Assembly: GCA_045110475.1 (NCBI GenBank) | Contig: JBGCGC010000050.1 | Span: forward strand, 1 to 64,000 | DNA length: 64,000 nt | Reading direction: 5' to 3' | DNA from: Granulosicoccus sp045110475 | Lineage (GTDB): Bacteria; Pseudomonadota; Gammaproteobacteria; Granulosicoccales; Granulosicoccaceae | In this document: positions 1 to 8,923 of the stretch, piece by piece | Numbering within the stretch: the stretch's first letter is position 1 | Layout: each line of letters starts with the position of its first letter | Translations under genes and position numbers: made by a program | Notes under the pieces: model-generated | What the model was told of the DNA's origin: nothing | What the model saw: only the letters and a program-made list of their open reading frames with translations | The model's database searches: none

Positions 1-1761
1 ACGCTGCGCTCCCAGCCCACCGCTGTCGAGCAGCAGCGTGTGTCGGACTTGCAGGAGCAATTCCAGCAACAGGCCCAGAAAGATCCGGCAGGGTTTCGCC
101 AGGCACTTCAGGCAGCGTTTGGTGATAAGGCAAGCCCGGCAAAGATCGATCAGCTGCTGGATCTGGCGTTGGCGGGCAAGCTGCCGATGCCTTCGAACAT
201 CCAGTTCGTCGATGCAGGCTCGTTGGGTAGCAATGCGTTTGGCGCCTACGATTCGGGTAACGGCGGATCGTTGTATCTGGATAGGTCGTTGTTGTCAGAC
301 CCTGCAAAGCTGCAGTCGGTGTTTAACGAGGAGATGGGCCATCATCTGGATGCGCTGTTAGGCGGTGCCGATGCAGCCGGTGATGAAGGAGCGGTGTTCT
401 CGCGTACGCTGGAAGAAGGTAAGTTGAGTCAAACCGAGTTGACCGCACTCAAGAACGAGAACGATCACGGTGTAATCCAGATCGAGGGTCGCTGGGTGCA
501 GGTGGAGTTTAACGAGGAAGGTGGGGATGAGTCCGGCGGTGGAGGTGATGAGTCGGGTGGTGGTGACAGTGGTAGTTCGGATTCAGGTGGCGGCGCGGAA
601 TCTGGCGGTGGTGCTGATTCAGGTGGCGGCGGTGAGTGCAGTGTAGATTCCGGTGGTGGTAACAGTGGTGGCTCCGGCGGATCGGAGAGCTCTAATGACG
701 ATGGTGGTAGTGACACAGGCGACACAGGTGGAGAGTGTAGCGCCGGTGGAGACAATGGTGGCGGACCGCCAGGAACAGGTGGTGGAGGCGCTCCGGATAC
801 TGGCGGTGGCGGACCGCCAGGAACAGGTGGTGGAGGCGCTCCGGATACTGGTGGTGGCGGACCGCCAGGAACAGGCGGTGGAGGCGCTCCGGATACTGGC
901 GGTGGCGGACCACCAGGAACTGGCGGTGGAGGCGCTCCGGATACTGGTGGTGGTGGCCCTCCGGGAACTGGTGGTGGCGGCCCTCCAGATACTGGCGGTG
1001 GTAGTCCTCCAGATACTGGCGGTGGTAGTCCGCCAGATACGGGTGGTGGTAGTCCTCCAGATACTGGCGGTGGTGGTCCTCCAGATACTGGTGGTGGTAG
1101 TCCTCCAGATACCGGCGGTGGTAGTCCTCCGGATACTGGCGGTGGTGGTCCTCCTCCAGGTGGCGATGAGGAGGTACCAGAATCAAGGAGTCCATTACCA
1201 ACAGAGCCTGAGCCAGAAAAGAAGAGCTTTTGGTCTCGCGGTTTGGACGGGCTACAGACAGCGCTCGACTTCGCTGGATTTATTCCTGGGCTGGGTGCCA
1301 TCCCTGATCTTGTCAATGCAGGGGTACATCTGGCTCGTGGTAACAAGAGCGAGGCAGCTATTTCCGCAGCAGCTGCGATACCCTTAGGTGGTGATGCGTT
1401 CAAAGCTGGTACGATGGCGGTCCGGTCTGCTGACAGGCTCAACGATACGCGCCGAGCCGGGGGTGCTAGCGCTACGCCAAAGGAAGGCATATACGAATTT
1501 CCAGATGCATCTGCCGGTGGCAAGCCCTATGTGGGTCAATCTGGAAACATAACGAATCGTTTGCAACAACATGAGAAATCGGGCAGGTTGAACCCGGGAA
1601 CTGAAACCACCACAGAAGTACTGGGAGGAAAAACAGCCAGAGAAGTAGCAGAACATCAAAGAATTCAGGAATTGACCAACGGTGTGCCAGCACGGCACTC
1701 GCCCGATGTTGCAAATAAAGTCGATCCAATCGGACCCGCGAGGCAACATTTGCTGCCTTGA
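1..1761 (+). CDS. Polymorphic toxin with C-terminal GIY-YIG nuclease domain (5' end outside window)
   Basis: The reading frame is open from base 1. A GTG at 40 has no convincing ribosome binding site, so the true start probably lies upstream. Residue numbers count from that GTG. Residues 1-155 form a globular head with the motif EEMGHHLD followed by GDEGA, resembling a metallopeptidase-like domain seen in secreted proteins. Residues 157-385 are Gly/Ser-, then Gly/Pro-rich repeats. Around 405-470 is a hydrophobic Ala/Gly-rich segment typical of pretoxin regions. The tip carries GIY (483-485), YVG (about 498), an NRLQQHE motif with the expected Arg and His, and a downstream Glu in AREVAEH, which is the GIY-YIG nuclease layout. 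It probably cuts nucleic acid in a competitor cell. The 22-bp gap to the next small gene fits a toxin-immunity pair. The delivery route cannot be read from this fragment. Confidence 0.75.
   Translation, partial: TLRSQPTAVEQQRVSDLQEQFQQQAQKDPAGFRQALQAAFGDKASPAKIDQLLDLALAGKLPMPSNIQFVDAGSLGSNAFGAYDSGNGGSLYLDRSLLSDPAKLQSVFNEEMGHHLDALLGGADAAGDEGAVFSRTLEEGKLSQTELTALKNENDHGVIQIEGRWVQVEFNEEGGDESGGGGDESGGGDSGSSDSGGGAESGGGADSGGGGECSVDSGGGNSGGSGGSESSNDDGGSDTGDTGGECSAGGDNGGGPPGTGGGGAPDTGGGGPPGTGGGGAPDTGGGGPPGTGGGGAPDTGGGGPPGTGGGGAPDTGGGGPPGTGGGGPPDTGGGSPPDTGGGSPPDTGGGSPPDTGGGGPPDTGGGSPPDTGGGSPPDTGGGGPPPGGDEEVPESRSPLPTEPEPEKKSFWSRGLDGLQTALDFAGFIPGLGAIPDLVNAGVHLARGNKSEAAISAAAAIPLGGDAFKAGTMAVRSADRLNDTRRAGGASATPKEGIYEFPDASAGGKPYVGQSGNITNRLQQHEKSGRLNPGTETTTEVLGGKTAREVAEHQRIQELTNGVPARHSPDVANKVDPIGPARQHLLP
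752..1158 (+). repeat. Tandem repeat encoding Gly/Pro stalk of the toxin
   Basis: About four copies of a 48-bp unit, encoding a 16-residue Gly-Gly-Pro-Pro-Gly-Thr/Ala-Pro-Asp-Thr pattern, are followed by about eight copies of a 24-bp unit encoding Gly-rich Ser/Gly-Pro-Pro-Asp-Thr. Copies differ mainly at third codon positions. The array is in frame throughout and probably forms a flexible spacer of variable length between the head and the toxin tip. Confidence 0.9.
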
Positions 1762-1783
1762 CAAATGTGAATAAGCGCGAAAC

Positions 1784-2047
1784 ATGAAAGAACTAGCTAC
1801 AACTGAAAATATCAAAGAACATGCTGACGCAATGGAACTGCTGCGTGTGTGGCATGTGAATGGCAATCAAGAATTCATAATTGCAACTCAAGTGTGGGAA
1901 GATCCGGCGGCTTGGGGTTTACTCCTTGCAGATCTGGCCAGACAAATCGCTAATACCTATGGTGGCAACACCGTTTACGAAAACCGGCAACAAGTGCTTC
2001 AGCGATTAAAAGAAGGGTTTGATGTGGAATGGGAAAACCCGACCTGA
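1784..2047 (+). CDS. Probable immunity protein, DUF5076-like
   Basis: An 87-residue soluble protein 22 bp downstream of the toxin on the same strand. The central block ELLRVWHVNG, then VWEDPAAWGLLLADLARQIANTY, resembles as I recall it the DUF5076 family of small proteobacterial proteins. The C-terminal half is acidic and amphipathic. Position directly after a toxin tip is the classic place for the cognate immunity gene, so it most likely binds and blocks the GIY-YIG nuclease in the producer. That role is inferred from position. I know of no demonstrated immunity function for DUF5076, which also occurs away from toxins. Confidence 0.6.
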   Translation: MKELATTENIKEHADAMELLRVWHVNGNQEFIIATQVWEDPAAWGLLLADLARQIANTYGGNTVYENRQQVLQRLKEGFDVEWENPT

Positions 2048-2051
2048 GAAT

Positions 2052-2930
2052 TTATCCGCGCCTGCAAGCCAATGCCTCAGTGATTTCTGTTCGAGACATG
2101 TCGTAGTGCTTGCGGTTCGCAAACGAAATCGACTGCAAATTCGATAATTGCATCAATGCGCTCAGGCTCCCATTTTCTACGATAGTGCTACCCGCAAAGT
2201 AGACGTGTTTAAGTTGCTCTAGATGGATAAGTGGCTCCAACGATAAAATGCTTCCGCAGTCATTTATACTTAGGGTTTCAAGACTGCCTAAGTGTTTCAA
2301 AGGAGTCAGATCGTTAAGACTCTTGCACCCATCAAGATTTAATGTTTGCAATGAACTTGCCTCGCGCAGAGGTTTAAGGCAGGTAATCCCATTACATTGG
2401 AACAGGTCGAGCGAATTAAGTCTCGGCAAGTCTTGCACGCCCTTTAAAGATTGTAGCTTTCTAGAAGTGATTTTCAGGTTCTTCAACAAATTAAGCTTGC
2501 AAAGCTGGCTAAAATCGTCGTGTGGGTAATTCACAACGTTCAGCTCTTCCAAACAAGTTGCAGACAAAGCAGAAGCGGCCTTGGTTTGCCAGCGTAAAAA
2601 ACATGTACGTAATTGTGTGAACTCGCTAAAGTCTCCGGCTTTGGAAAGGTTGCAATCCAAACCAATATGCTGCGAAGACTTTAAGGCCCAGATTGGAGAA
2701 ATATCTTTACAGTTAGCACTGTATATTTCAATGCCCCTAAGGCAGTCAAGGTCTTTCAAGAACGTTACGTCGGCTGATCGCCAACCTGCTGACCTGCTTA
2801 GTCGCAGGGACGTTACATTTTTCTCTTTTATAATTCGATGATATTTTTCGTGCCATTCACCTTTCAATATCATGCAAAGCCCATCGATTTTAGGATCGGG
2901 CAGTATTGTGTACAAGTCCGGTTGTTCCAT
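2052..2930 (-). CDS. Leucine-rich repeat protein
   Basis: A 292-residue protein with no signal peptide or membrane segment. From about residue 85 onward it shows repeated LxxLxxLxLxxC/N units of about 22-24 residues, such as LQTLNLDGCKSLNDLTPL and LETLSINDCGSILSLEPL, which is a bacterial LRR solenoid. It is convergent with the preceding small gene, with only 4 bp between the two stops. The gene is visibly richer in A and T than the flanking metabolic genes, and with the HEAT-like gene beyond it probably belongs to the variable part of the toxin locus. A binding or immunity-like role is possible but not shown by the sequence. Confidence 0.7.
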   Translation of the reverse strand: MEQPDLYTILPDPKIDGLCMILKGEWHEKYHRIIKEKNVTSLRLSRSAGWRSADVTFLKDLDCLRGIEIYSANCKDISPIWALKSSQHIGLDCNLSKAGDFSEFTQLRTCFLRWQTKAASALSATCLEELNVVNYPHDDFSQLCKLNLLKNLKITSRKLQSLKGVQDLPRLNSLDLFQCNGITCLKPLREASSLQTLNLDGCKSLNDLTPLKHLGSLETLSINDCGSILSLEPLIHLEQLKHVYFAGSTIVENGSLSALMQLSNLQSISFANRKHYDMSRTEITEALACRRG

Positions 2931-3148
2931 AATGACTGCTGTCTAATTTTTTAGAATTTTCAGATATATAGTCTGTCTGAATAATATCAGGTGTTGTGGT
3001 ATGTGGTTGGCAGTCGGAACGATCAAACGCGAAATAGCCTGGAGAGGCAAACAAGTATCCTAGGTTCCTGACGCAGCTCATAGCAGACGAGAAGCAGGAG
3101 AGGAAGATCTGTTAAAGAGCCTCGATAAGCACTTAGGGGATAAGTAGT

Positions 3149-3826
3149 TTGAACAAAAATGATGCGCATATTCTCATAGCTGAATTGGAAAAAAATCCTG
3201 AAAGATTTTTTGAGGAGGGCAGGGCGTACGATCTTTTGCAGGAATATTTTAAGGGTGAGCCTGTTGACTCACTTGGGGTTCTGTTGACAAATGCAAACCC
3301 ATCAATTAGGAAATCCGCCGTGTGGATTGTTTCGGAACTCGGCGGTGGTGCAATTTCAATTGCAGAGCAAGTATTGACTCTTTTAAATGATGATGAACGC
3401 TATGTAAAATACTATGCGCTAGAGTCGTTAATGGTGTTCTCAAGTTCCGGATTAAACAAGGTCTTTCATCATGTAGTGTTGGCGCTTGAAGATGAGGACG
3501 ATGTTATAAGCAAGCTTGGCATGTACCTGATATCGAAATCGTCTAATTCTCAATTAGAAGAAGCGATACAGTACTTCTCAAATGCTGGTGAAAATTCGCA
3601 CTTACAGGGGCTAAGGTCGTTACTGGTTCATTCTAGTGGTGTGGAGCAGAAGGACATTGGCAGTGCCCTATATAGTGAAGATAAATTTTTGGCTATGTAT
3701 CGCGCAATATCGATTAAGCGCGAAATGGAAATACACTCCCGGAAAATTCAATTCGATTCAAGCCTGATTGAAGAATCAATTGTAAAGAATTTTCTGAATG
3801 ATTATGTGTGTAGTCAATCGAGCTGA
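3149..3826 (+). CDS. HEAT-like helical repeat protein, possible orphan immunity gene
   Basis: A 225-residue protein starting at TTG 3149, preceded at suitable distance by an AGGGG-type ribosome binding site (about 3135-3139). No ATG lies in frame nearby. The body is alpha-helical with HEAT-like units: NPSIRKSAVWIVSELGGG, DERYVKYYALESLMVF and EDDVISKLGMYLISKS have the expected Ala/Leu and Arg/Lys spacing. There is no signal or membrane segment. The base composition is AT-rich against its surroundings. HEAT-type proteins are frequent among immunity proteins of polymorphic toxin loci, so an orphan immunity role is plausible. No specific family is recognised. Confidence 0.6.
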   Translation: MNKNDAHILIAELEKNPERFFEEGRAYDLLQEYFKGEPVDSLGVLLTNANPSIRKSAVWIVSELGGGAISIAEQVLTLLNDDERYVKYYALESLMVFSSSGLNKVFHHVVLALEDEDDVISKLGMYLISKSSNSQLEEAIQYFSNAGENSHLQGLRSLLVHSSGVEQKDIGSALYSEDKFLAMYRAISIKREMEIHSRKIQFDSSLIEESIVKNFLNDYVCSQSS

Positions 3827-4080
3827 TAGGCAATACCTTATTTGTCCACGTTCTGCATCAAGCCAAATGTAGCAGCGTAACCTTTTTTCAATGCCAAAAT
3901 TGATGTAGGAAGTTCTGACACATGGCTAATTCATGAAACTATGCGTACTGGCATTGAGTGCTCCGTATCGGTTGTATGAACAAAATAGATAACCTCCAGC
4001 CGTTTTCATCCGTAAACACCGGCGCACCATACGACATCCCGGTAAGACAGCTATAATTAGCTCAGGCTTTACCGAAGAAT

Positions 4081-4791
4081 ATGAATGTGAACGCAATGAT
4101 CTGCCGAAATTGTGGCGCTGGGCTTGAGGCTGACATGATTGATGCCTCGTTACGGGTTGTTACCTGTAGTCACTGTGGAAGCTTGCACGACATGCCCGGA
4201 GGAGTTGGCGAGTTGCCTGCGGGTGCCAGTGCCGGCGCATCGGCGACTAAAACCGAGCGCTCTGAGGTGGCACTACCCCGTCGGTTCAAGCTACAACGAA
4301 GTGCCGCTGGTCTGGAGGTAATCTGGCCGGTAGGGGGTCTTTTTCATGGTTTGGTTCTATTGATTATGGCATTTGCGTTTGCCTATGCAGCACTTACCTC
4401 TGGTGCCTTACCGCTGCTCATTGCTAGCGCGGGTATTCTCTACTTTGGGGCAGTGCGCGCATTCAACAAGCACCGTGTTCGTGCAGATGCGGCAAGTTTG
4501 CAAGTCATGCAGGGCCCATTGCCGTGGCCGGGAAATCGCAAACTGGTCGCTTCTGACATCGAACAGCTTTATGCCACTGAGCGTACGTCCCGTTCTGAGG
4601 CTGGCGGTCGGGGTAATCGCACAATGCAGGTACGAAAATACTATCTTCTCTCGGCAAACCTTCGTAGCCGAGGTCGCGTCACCATTCTAAGCGGGCTTAG
4701 CGATCCGCATCAGGCGTTGTGGCTGGAGCAGGAAATCGAACGCTTGTTGGGCATTGATGACAAGCGAGTAGCTGGAGATTACGTTGTGTAG
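4081..4791 (+). CDS. Zinc-ribbon membrane protein of unknown function
   Basis: A 236-residue protein. The N-terminus holds two CxxC pairs (CRNCGAG and CSHCGSL) about 20 residues apart, a zinc ribbon of the TFIIB/double-zinc-ribbon kind. A Gly/Ala-rich linker follows, then two adjacent hydrophobic helices at about residues 88-125, and a cytoplasmic C-terminal domain of about 110 residues ending near LGIDD. The domain order suggests an inner-membrane protein with both ends in the cytoplasm. An internal ATG at 4096 is an alternative start. The gene stands alone between the toxin region and the xylanase. Function unknown. Confidence 0.6.
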   Translation: MNVNAMICRNCGAGLEADMIDASLRVVTCSHCGSLHDMPGGVGELPAGASAGASATKTERSEVALPRRFKLQRSAAGLEVIWPVGGLFHGLVLLIMAFAFAYAALTSGALPLLIASAGILYFGAVRAFNKHRVRADAASLQVMQGPLPWPGNRKLVASDIEQLYATERTSRSEAGGRGNRTMQVRKYYLLSANLRSRGRVTILSGLSDPHQALWLEQEIERLLGIDDKRVAGDYVV

Positions 4792-5011
4792 AAATATCAG
4801 CCAAGTGGCTCCGACTCGGTAAACCCATCGTCCGGTTCGTTTGATCAGTCTGTATGGCGAACGCATGTTGGCGTTTTTTGTCGGATTAAGTACGGAACTC
4901 CGGATTGTCCGGGCAGGTCCTGCCCTGAAACACGACTATTACAAGGGTTCCTGTGTTAAAGAGTCGTTAGTTTCGATAACATGCACGTTCGTTTTCGCAT
5001 TCCTGTCTCTA

Positions 5012-6919
5012 ATGATCACGTACATCCGTCCGTCTGCCAGACATCGTTGTCTATCGGCACTTTTTCTCTGCCTGCCCCTAGTGGCCATCACCGGCTGTGG
5101 CGGTGTAGAAGAAGGGTCCAGTTCAGGCGGTGATGACGTGGCGGATGTGCTTCCACCACTACCCAATCCCCCATTGACGCCAAGCCCGTCAGCTGCTGAT
5201 GAACCAGTGCCCTTCGATGCGGTATTCCATACCGTCACTGACTACCCTCTGGTTCGTGACACCGGGCCGCGTATGGAGCCGGACAGTATCTCTGTGCTGA
5301 CTGAGGCAGACTTCGAGGCCGGTTTGCCCGAGCCCGTCATCAGCATCCCTACAGGTGTCGATCCCGCGACCAATGAATCGCCGTTTTTTGAGGGGCTGAG
5401 CAATATCAGGGTAGAGGCCGGTCAGCTACTGGAAATTCGCTATGTGCCGCGTGACCCCGAAGGTGAATTGCCGGGTATGTTTCCGCAGGAGTTACCGGCA
5501 GGCGCTACCTTCGACGACAATTTCGATGGCAGCAAGACCTTGCGTTGGCAGACTTACCAAGCTGATGTTGGCATCACGGATTTCGTCGTGGTCGCTGTCG
5601 ATCCTGCTGTTAGAGAGTATCGCAGTGCGCAATCGGTGTTGATTGCTGTTGATCCACCATCTGATCCTGCAAGTGTGCCAAACATTGCCCCGTCCATCCG
5701 GCAAGTGGCAACCTACACTGTCAGAGCTGGCGATCCTGTCTCCATTTTTATCATCGGCACCGATAGGAACGGCACGGTGCCATCCATTGAGCTGGTTAAT
5801 CCACCGGCGGGCGTGATCCTGACGCCAGATGCGCGTACGCCAGAATGGCAAATACTGCAAGCTGTACCACAGGCTGCTGGTACGCTTGTTATTGATGTTC
5901 TCACTCGTGATGCTGACGATGCATCCTTGACAGGACTCGATCAGATCACCCTCAACGTCCTTGATAACGCAGACTTTGCGCGCAGCGGTCAGCGTCTGAA
6001 AGAGGTAGCGCTGGGTTCAGGTGTTGCATTTGGCAGCGCTATTTCCCCTGTGTTTTATATGCAGGCTGATGGTGGCGTCTATGAATCGATAGCCGCAGCC
6101 GAGTTTGGTGTATTAACGCCGGAAAGCTCGATGAAATGGATCGCGATTAACCCGCTGCCAGGCCGATATGAATTCGCCGATATGGACAATCTGATTAGCT
6201 TTGCCCGTGTGAATGATATGCAGGTGCGTGGTCATCCTCTGGTATGGCATAGCAGTTTGCCCGAATGGGTTGAGCAGACCAACGTCTCAGAGCGCGAAAT
6301 CCACATGCGTGAATTCATCACGCGTGTCATGAATCGCTATAGCGATGCGGTCGACTATTGGGATGTTGTAAACGAACCTGTAGCAGATGACGGCAGTATG
6401 CGTGAGTCGCTTTGGCTGGAAGCGATGGGCGAGCAATACATCGATCTAGCGTTCTCCCAGGCACGTGCACTGGATCCAACGGCCGTGTTGGTGCTTAACG
6501 AATTCGACATTGGCTTTGCCGGCCCCAAGTTTGATGGACTGCTGGCACTGCTCGATCGACTAAGCGAGCGTGAAGTACCTATAGATGCCGTGGGTTTTCA
6601 GCTGCATGTATTTTCAAGTTTTGACCAGTTCGACGAGCTGGCTGACAACATGGCAATTATTGCCGAACGCGGCTTTGATATTCATGTCACCGAACTGGAC
6701 GTGGCTATCGTTGATGATGATAGTGAGCAAACGCAGGCTGATGTCTACGCGGGTATTGTCGATACATGTCTGGCGCAGCCGCGTTGTACCGTCCTACAGA
6801 CATGGGGTTTTACTGATCGCTATACATTTCGCGTAAACCAGTCACCGCTCTATCTGGACAGGGACTATGCGACCAAACCTGCCTATCAGGCTTTGCAGGA
6901 TGCGTTGGGTGGTGGCTAG
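5012..6919 (+). CDS. Secreted endo-1,4-beta-xylanase, GH10, lipoprotein
   Basis: The frame is open further upstream, but ATG 5012 gives a proper lipoprotein signal: Arg-rich start, hydrophobic core, lipobox ITGC with the lipidated Cys at residue 29. The mature protein has an acidic Pro/Ser linker, two beta-rich Ig/cadherin-like domains (roughly 80-320), and a GH10 TIM barrel (about 328-635). The acid/base Glu is in WDVVNEP (E455) and the nucleophile in HVTELDV (E561). The substrate-binding stretches RGHPLVWHS and TPESSMKW are also present. It should cut beta-1,4-xylan, or mixed algal xylans, at the cell surface. No other xylan genes adjoin it. The barrel family call is firm, the start less so. 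Confidence 0.9.
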   Translation: MITYIRPSARHRCLSALFLCLPLVAITGCGGVEEGSSSGGDDVADVLPPLPNPPLTPSPSAADEPVPFDAVFHTVTDYPLVRDTGPRMEPDSISVLTEADFEAGLPEPVISIPTGVDPATNESPFFEGLSNIRVEAGQLLEIRYVPRDPEGELPGMFPQELPAGATFDDNFDGSKTLRWQTYQADVGITDFVVVAVDPAVREYRSAQSVLIAVDPPSDPASVPNIAPSIRQVATYTVRAGDPVSIFIIGTDRNGTVPSIELVNPPAGVILTPDARTPEWQILQAVPQAAGTLVIDVLTRDADDASLTGLDQITLNVLDNADFARSGQRLKEVALGSGVAFGSAISPVFYMQADGGVYESIAAAEFGVLTPESSMKWIAINPLPGRYEFADMDNLISFARVNDMQVRGHPLVWHSSLPEWVEQTNVSEREIHMREFITRVMNRYSDAVDYWDVVNEPVADDGSMRESLWLEAMGEQYIDLAFSQARALDPTAVLVLNEFDIGFAGPKFDGLLALLDRLSEREVPIDAVGFQLHVFSSFDQFDELADNMAIIAERGFDIHVTELDVAIVDDDSEQTQADVYAGIVDTCLAQPRCTVLQTWGFTDRYTFRVNQSPLYLDRDYATKPAYQALQDALGGG

Positions 6920-6954
6920 CATAGATATCGAATAGCGTAGCAATCATCTCGCTG

Positions 6955-8091
6955 TCACGTTAGATCAAAATCTGCTGGATCAAGTCCGAGTGCACGCGCT
7001 ATTTCCGTCACTACCGCCTTCTCTTGTGCATCAAAATCGCCGTCAGCCGCCCCGATGGCGCGCACAACCCTGACGAGAAGGCGAGCCTGATCTTCGTTGG
7101 CTTTGACCTTGACGATTTTCTCCAGTGCGTACGCCTTGCCAAGCACGTTGTCAGACTCATAGGTAGCAGCGGCTTTCTGGAATACGTCGATGACTTCGCC
7201 TAAGCCAAAGTGTTTCAGCTCGTCAGAGCGCTCAATGAAACCTGCCATCTTCTGCTTCTCTGCGGCGTCAATACTTCCGTCGGCTGCCGCCACAAGAACG
7301 CACCCGTTTACGACCGCTTCCATAAATGTGCGATTTTTGAATTTGGATGCTTCGGTTGCCAGTCTGGATCGTGCCTGTCCTGCGGATTGCTTCAGCCGAT
7401 CAAACATACCGGACGTGCCAGACCCAATGGCGGATCCTGTGCTAGAACTCGGCGCAGGACTCGGCGCAGGACTCGGCGCAGGACTCGGCGCAGGACTCGG
7501 CGCAGGACTCGGAGCAGGACTCGGAGCAGGACTCGGAGCAGGACTCGGAGCAGGACTCGGCGCAGACGAAGGTGGAGCAGCGCTCGCTACCGGGCTTGCC
7601 GGTTCATCAACTTGCACCCCGAAGTGTTCGGCAAGCGCTTGAAGCCCACCATTAAAGCCCTGACTGACGTTGCGAATTTTCCACTGATTGTTGCGTTGAT
7701 AAATCTCGCAAAGAATCAGCGCTGCTTCTGTACGACCCGATGTATCCACAAGCATGTTGATTCCGCAAGACGTCGTGATTTTCAAATTATCAACAGCACT
7801 GAACTGACCGTTTTCTACGGTGGCGTTTACGACAATTTTCTCAACGTTATGGTCAACCTTAGCGAGGTTAAACGTAAAACGTTGTGTGTCGTTATTCGCG
7901 CTTAGTGAAATTGCCCCTCCACCTATGGTTGGCTGGTTAAAAAAACACATGTCACTATCGCTGCGCACCTTGCCACCTGAATTTAGCTGTAGGGCGCTGA
8001 CATCAATTGCAACTCCTTGCGGCAGATGTATCTCAAGCACGCAATCTGGCGAGGCGATTGGAGCGTTTCCGCCCATAGCAAGATCCGTCAT
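6955..8091 (-). CDS. TerD-TerB fusion, tellurite-resistance-type stress protein
   Basis: A 378-residue cytosolic protein with GGAG 8 bp before the ATG. Residues 1-170 are a TerD/CABP-like beta-sandwich, seen in VRSDSDMCFFNQP and the later SGRTEAALILCEIYQRNNQWKI. A linker of about ten APSP repeats follows. Residues 255-375 are a TerB domain, with the paired acidic motifs AAADGSIDAAEK and GAADGDFDAQEK. TerD and TerB domains act in membrane-linked stress and tellurite/phage responses and bind divalent metal. Here they are fused and stand alone, without terA/C/E neighbours, so tellurite resistance itself should not be assumed. Confidence 0.8.
   Translation of the reverse strand: MTDLAMGGNAPIASPDCVLEIHLPQGVAIDVSALQLNSGGKVRSDSDMCFFNQPTIGGGAISLSANNDTQRFTFNLAKVDHNVEKIVVNATVENGQFSAVDNLKITTSCGINMLVDTSGRTEAALILCEIYQRNNQWKIRNVSQGFNGGLQALAEHFGVQVDEPASPVASAAPPSSAPSPAPSPAPSPAPSPAPSPAPSPAPSPAPSPAPSPAPSSSTGSAIGSGTSGMFDRLKQSAGQARSRLATEASKFKNRTFMEAVVNGCVLVAAADGSIDAAEKQKMAGFIERSDELKHFGLGEVIDVFQKAAATYESDNVLGKAYALEKIVKVKANEDQARLLVRVVRAIGAADGDFDAQEKAVVTEIARALGLDPADFDLT
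7447..7562 (-). repeat. 12-bp tandem repeat encoding the APSP linker
   Basis: Nearly ten copies of a 12-bp unit (plus strand ggactcggcgca, with a variant ending gagca) encode Ala-Pro-Ser-Pro repeats between the TerD and TerB domains. The unit length keeps the frame, so copy-number slippage changes linker length only. Two sub-blocks of different variant suggest separate expansions. Confidence 0.9.
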
Positions 8092-8248
8092 GGTTTATTC
8101 TCCAATTTACTGGTGGTTGACATAATACCGCTGCCGTATATTACTCCATGTCAGCCGTGGTCTTTGTGTGTACGCGCGTTTCCGAGCGATTCACGGATCA
8201 CTCGGTAACGGTGTGGCACAGCCAGTTCGACCCCACCCATTAGCCAGA

Positions 8249-8923
8249 CTAGAACCGGAAACCCAGGCCGAGTCCCAATGTCACTGGCTGATAGTCGATA
8301 TCACGTACACGACCGTCGCCATTTTCTTCCTCAAGGTCTAGCCCGGTCTGGCTTGAGTAGCGAAGTTCACTCGTCAGGTAGAGCCGCTCGGTTAGCTCAT
8401 AATCCACCCCAGCCAGAACCTGAAAACCGATCGAGCCTGAGCTGGAGAATGAGCGCTCACCGTCCGTAGATTCACTATCCAGATCAACTTCCTGAATCCA
8501 GGTTAGACCTCCGCCAGCCCAGGGCGTCCAGCGATTGCCCTCGGTCAATGCGTACCGACCGTTGATGTAGAAAGTGTTTGATGCATAGTTGCCTGCGGGC
8601 AAGACGCCGCCGTCGACCGTGGTAGTTTCGGCGTCGTTCGAGCGATATTCCCAGCCCAACTCGGATGTCCAGCGGGAATCTTCATAGTCAAAACGAATTC
8701 CAAGGCCGGCTGTGAAGCCCGAGTCCACGGCGATGTCCAGTCCGCCATCAACGATATCATTTGCTCCGGCTAAATTAGCAGACTGGTCGCCAAGCTGGCT
8801 CAATCCGATATACGGCACCACTGACCATCTATCTCCAGCGGCATGCAAAGGCGCAACGGTAACAAGAGCACTGCCAACGGCGGTAGCAGCGACAACGTAA
8901 CGTACGGGACTTATATTTTTCAT
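8249..8923 (-). CDS. Outer-membrane beta-barrel protein
   Basis: The start is placed at ATG 8923, where a CAGGAG ribosome binding site precedes it. The 224-residue product has a cleavable signal peptide (MKNISPVRY, hydrophobic run, LHAAGD). The mature part shows alternating-residue beta-strands such as GLGIRFDYEDSRWTSELGWEYRS and YINGRYALTEGNRWTPWAGGG. It ends in Phe (LGLGLGFRF), the usual C-terminal signal for BAM insertion. The size fits an eight-stranded OmpW/OmpA-like barrel. No plug, peptidoglycan-binding domain or enzyme motif is seen. The substrate or role is unknown. Confidence 0.75.
   Translation of the reverse strand: MKNISPVRYVVAATAVGSALVTVAPLHAAGDRWSVVPYIGLSQLGDQSANLAGANDIVDGGLDIAVDSGFTAGLGIRFDYEDSRWTSELGWEYRSNDAETTTVDGGVLPAGNYASNTFYINGRYALTEGNRWTPWAGGGLTWIQEVDLDSESTDGERSFSSSGSIGFQVLAGVDYELTERLYLTSELRYSSQTGLDLEEENGDGRVRDIDYQPVTLGLGLGFRF

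Noticed and set aside
465..1523. Long open frames on both strands across the toxin stalk repeat
   Set aside because: They exist only because the repeat lacks stop codons in several frames; composition and start sites do not support genes.
3976..4062. Small frame starting ATG in the gap before the zinc-ribbon gene
   Set aside because: About 26 codons, no ribosome binding site and no hydrophobic or repeat pattern.
7190..7905. Arg-rich or Gly/Ala-rich proteins opposite the TerD-TerB gene
   Set aside because: Frames created by the 12-bp repeat; no ribosome binding sites.
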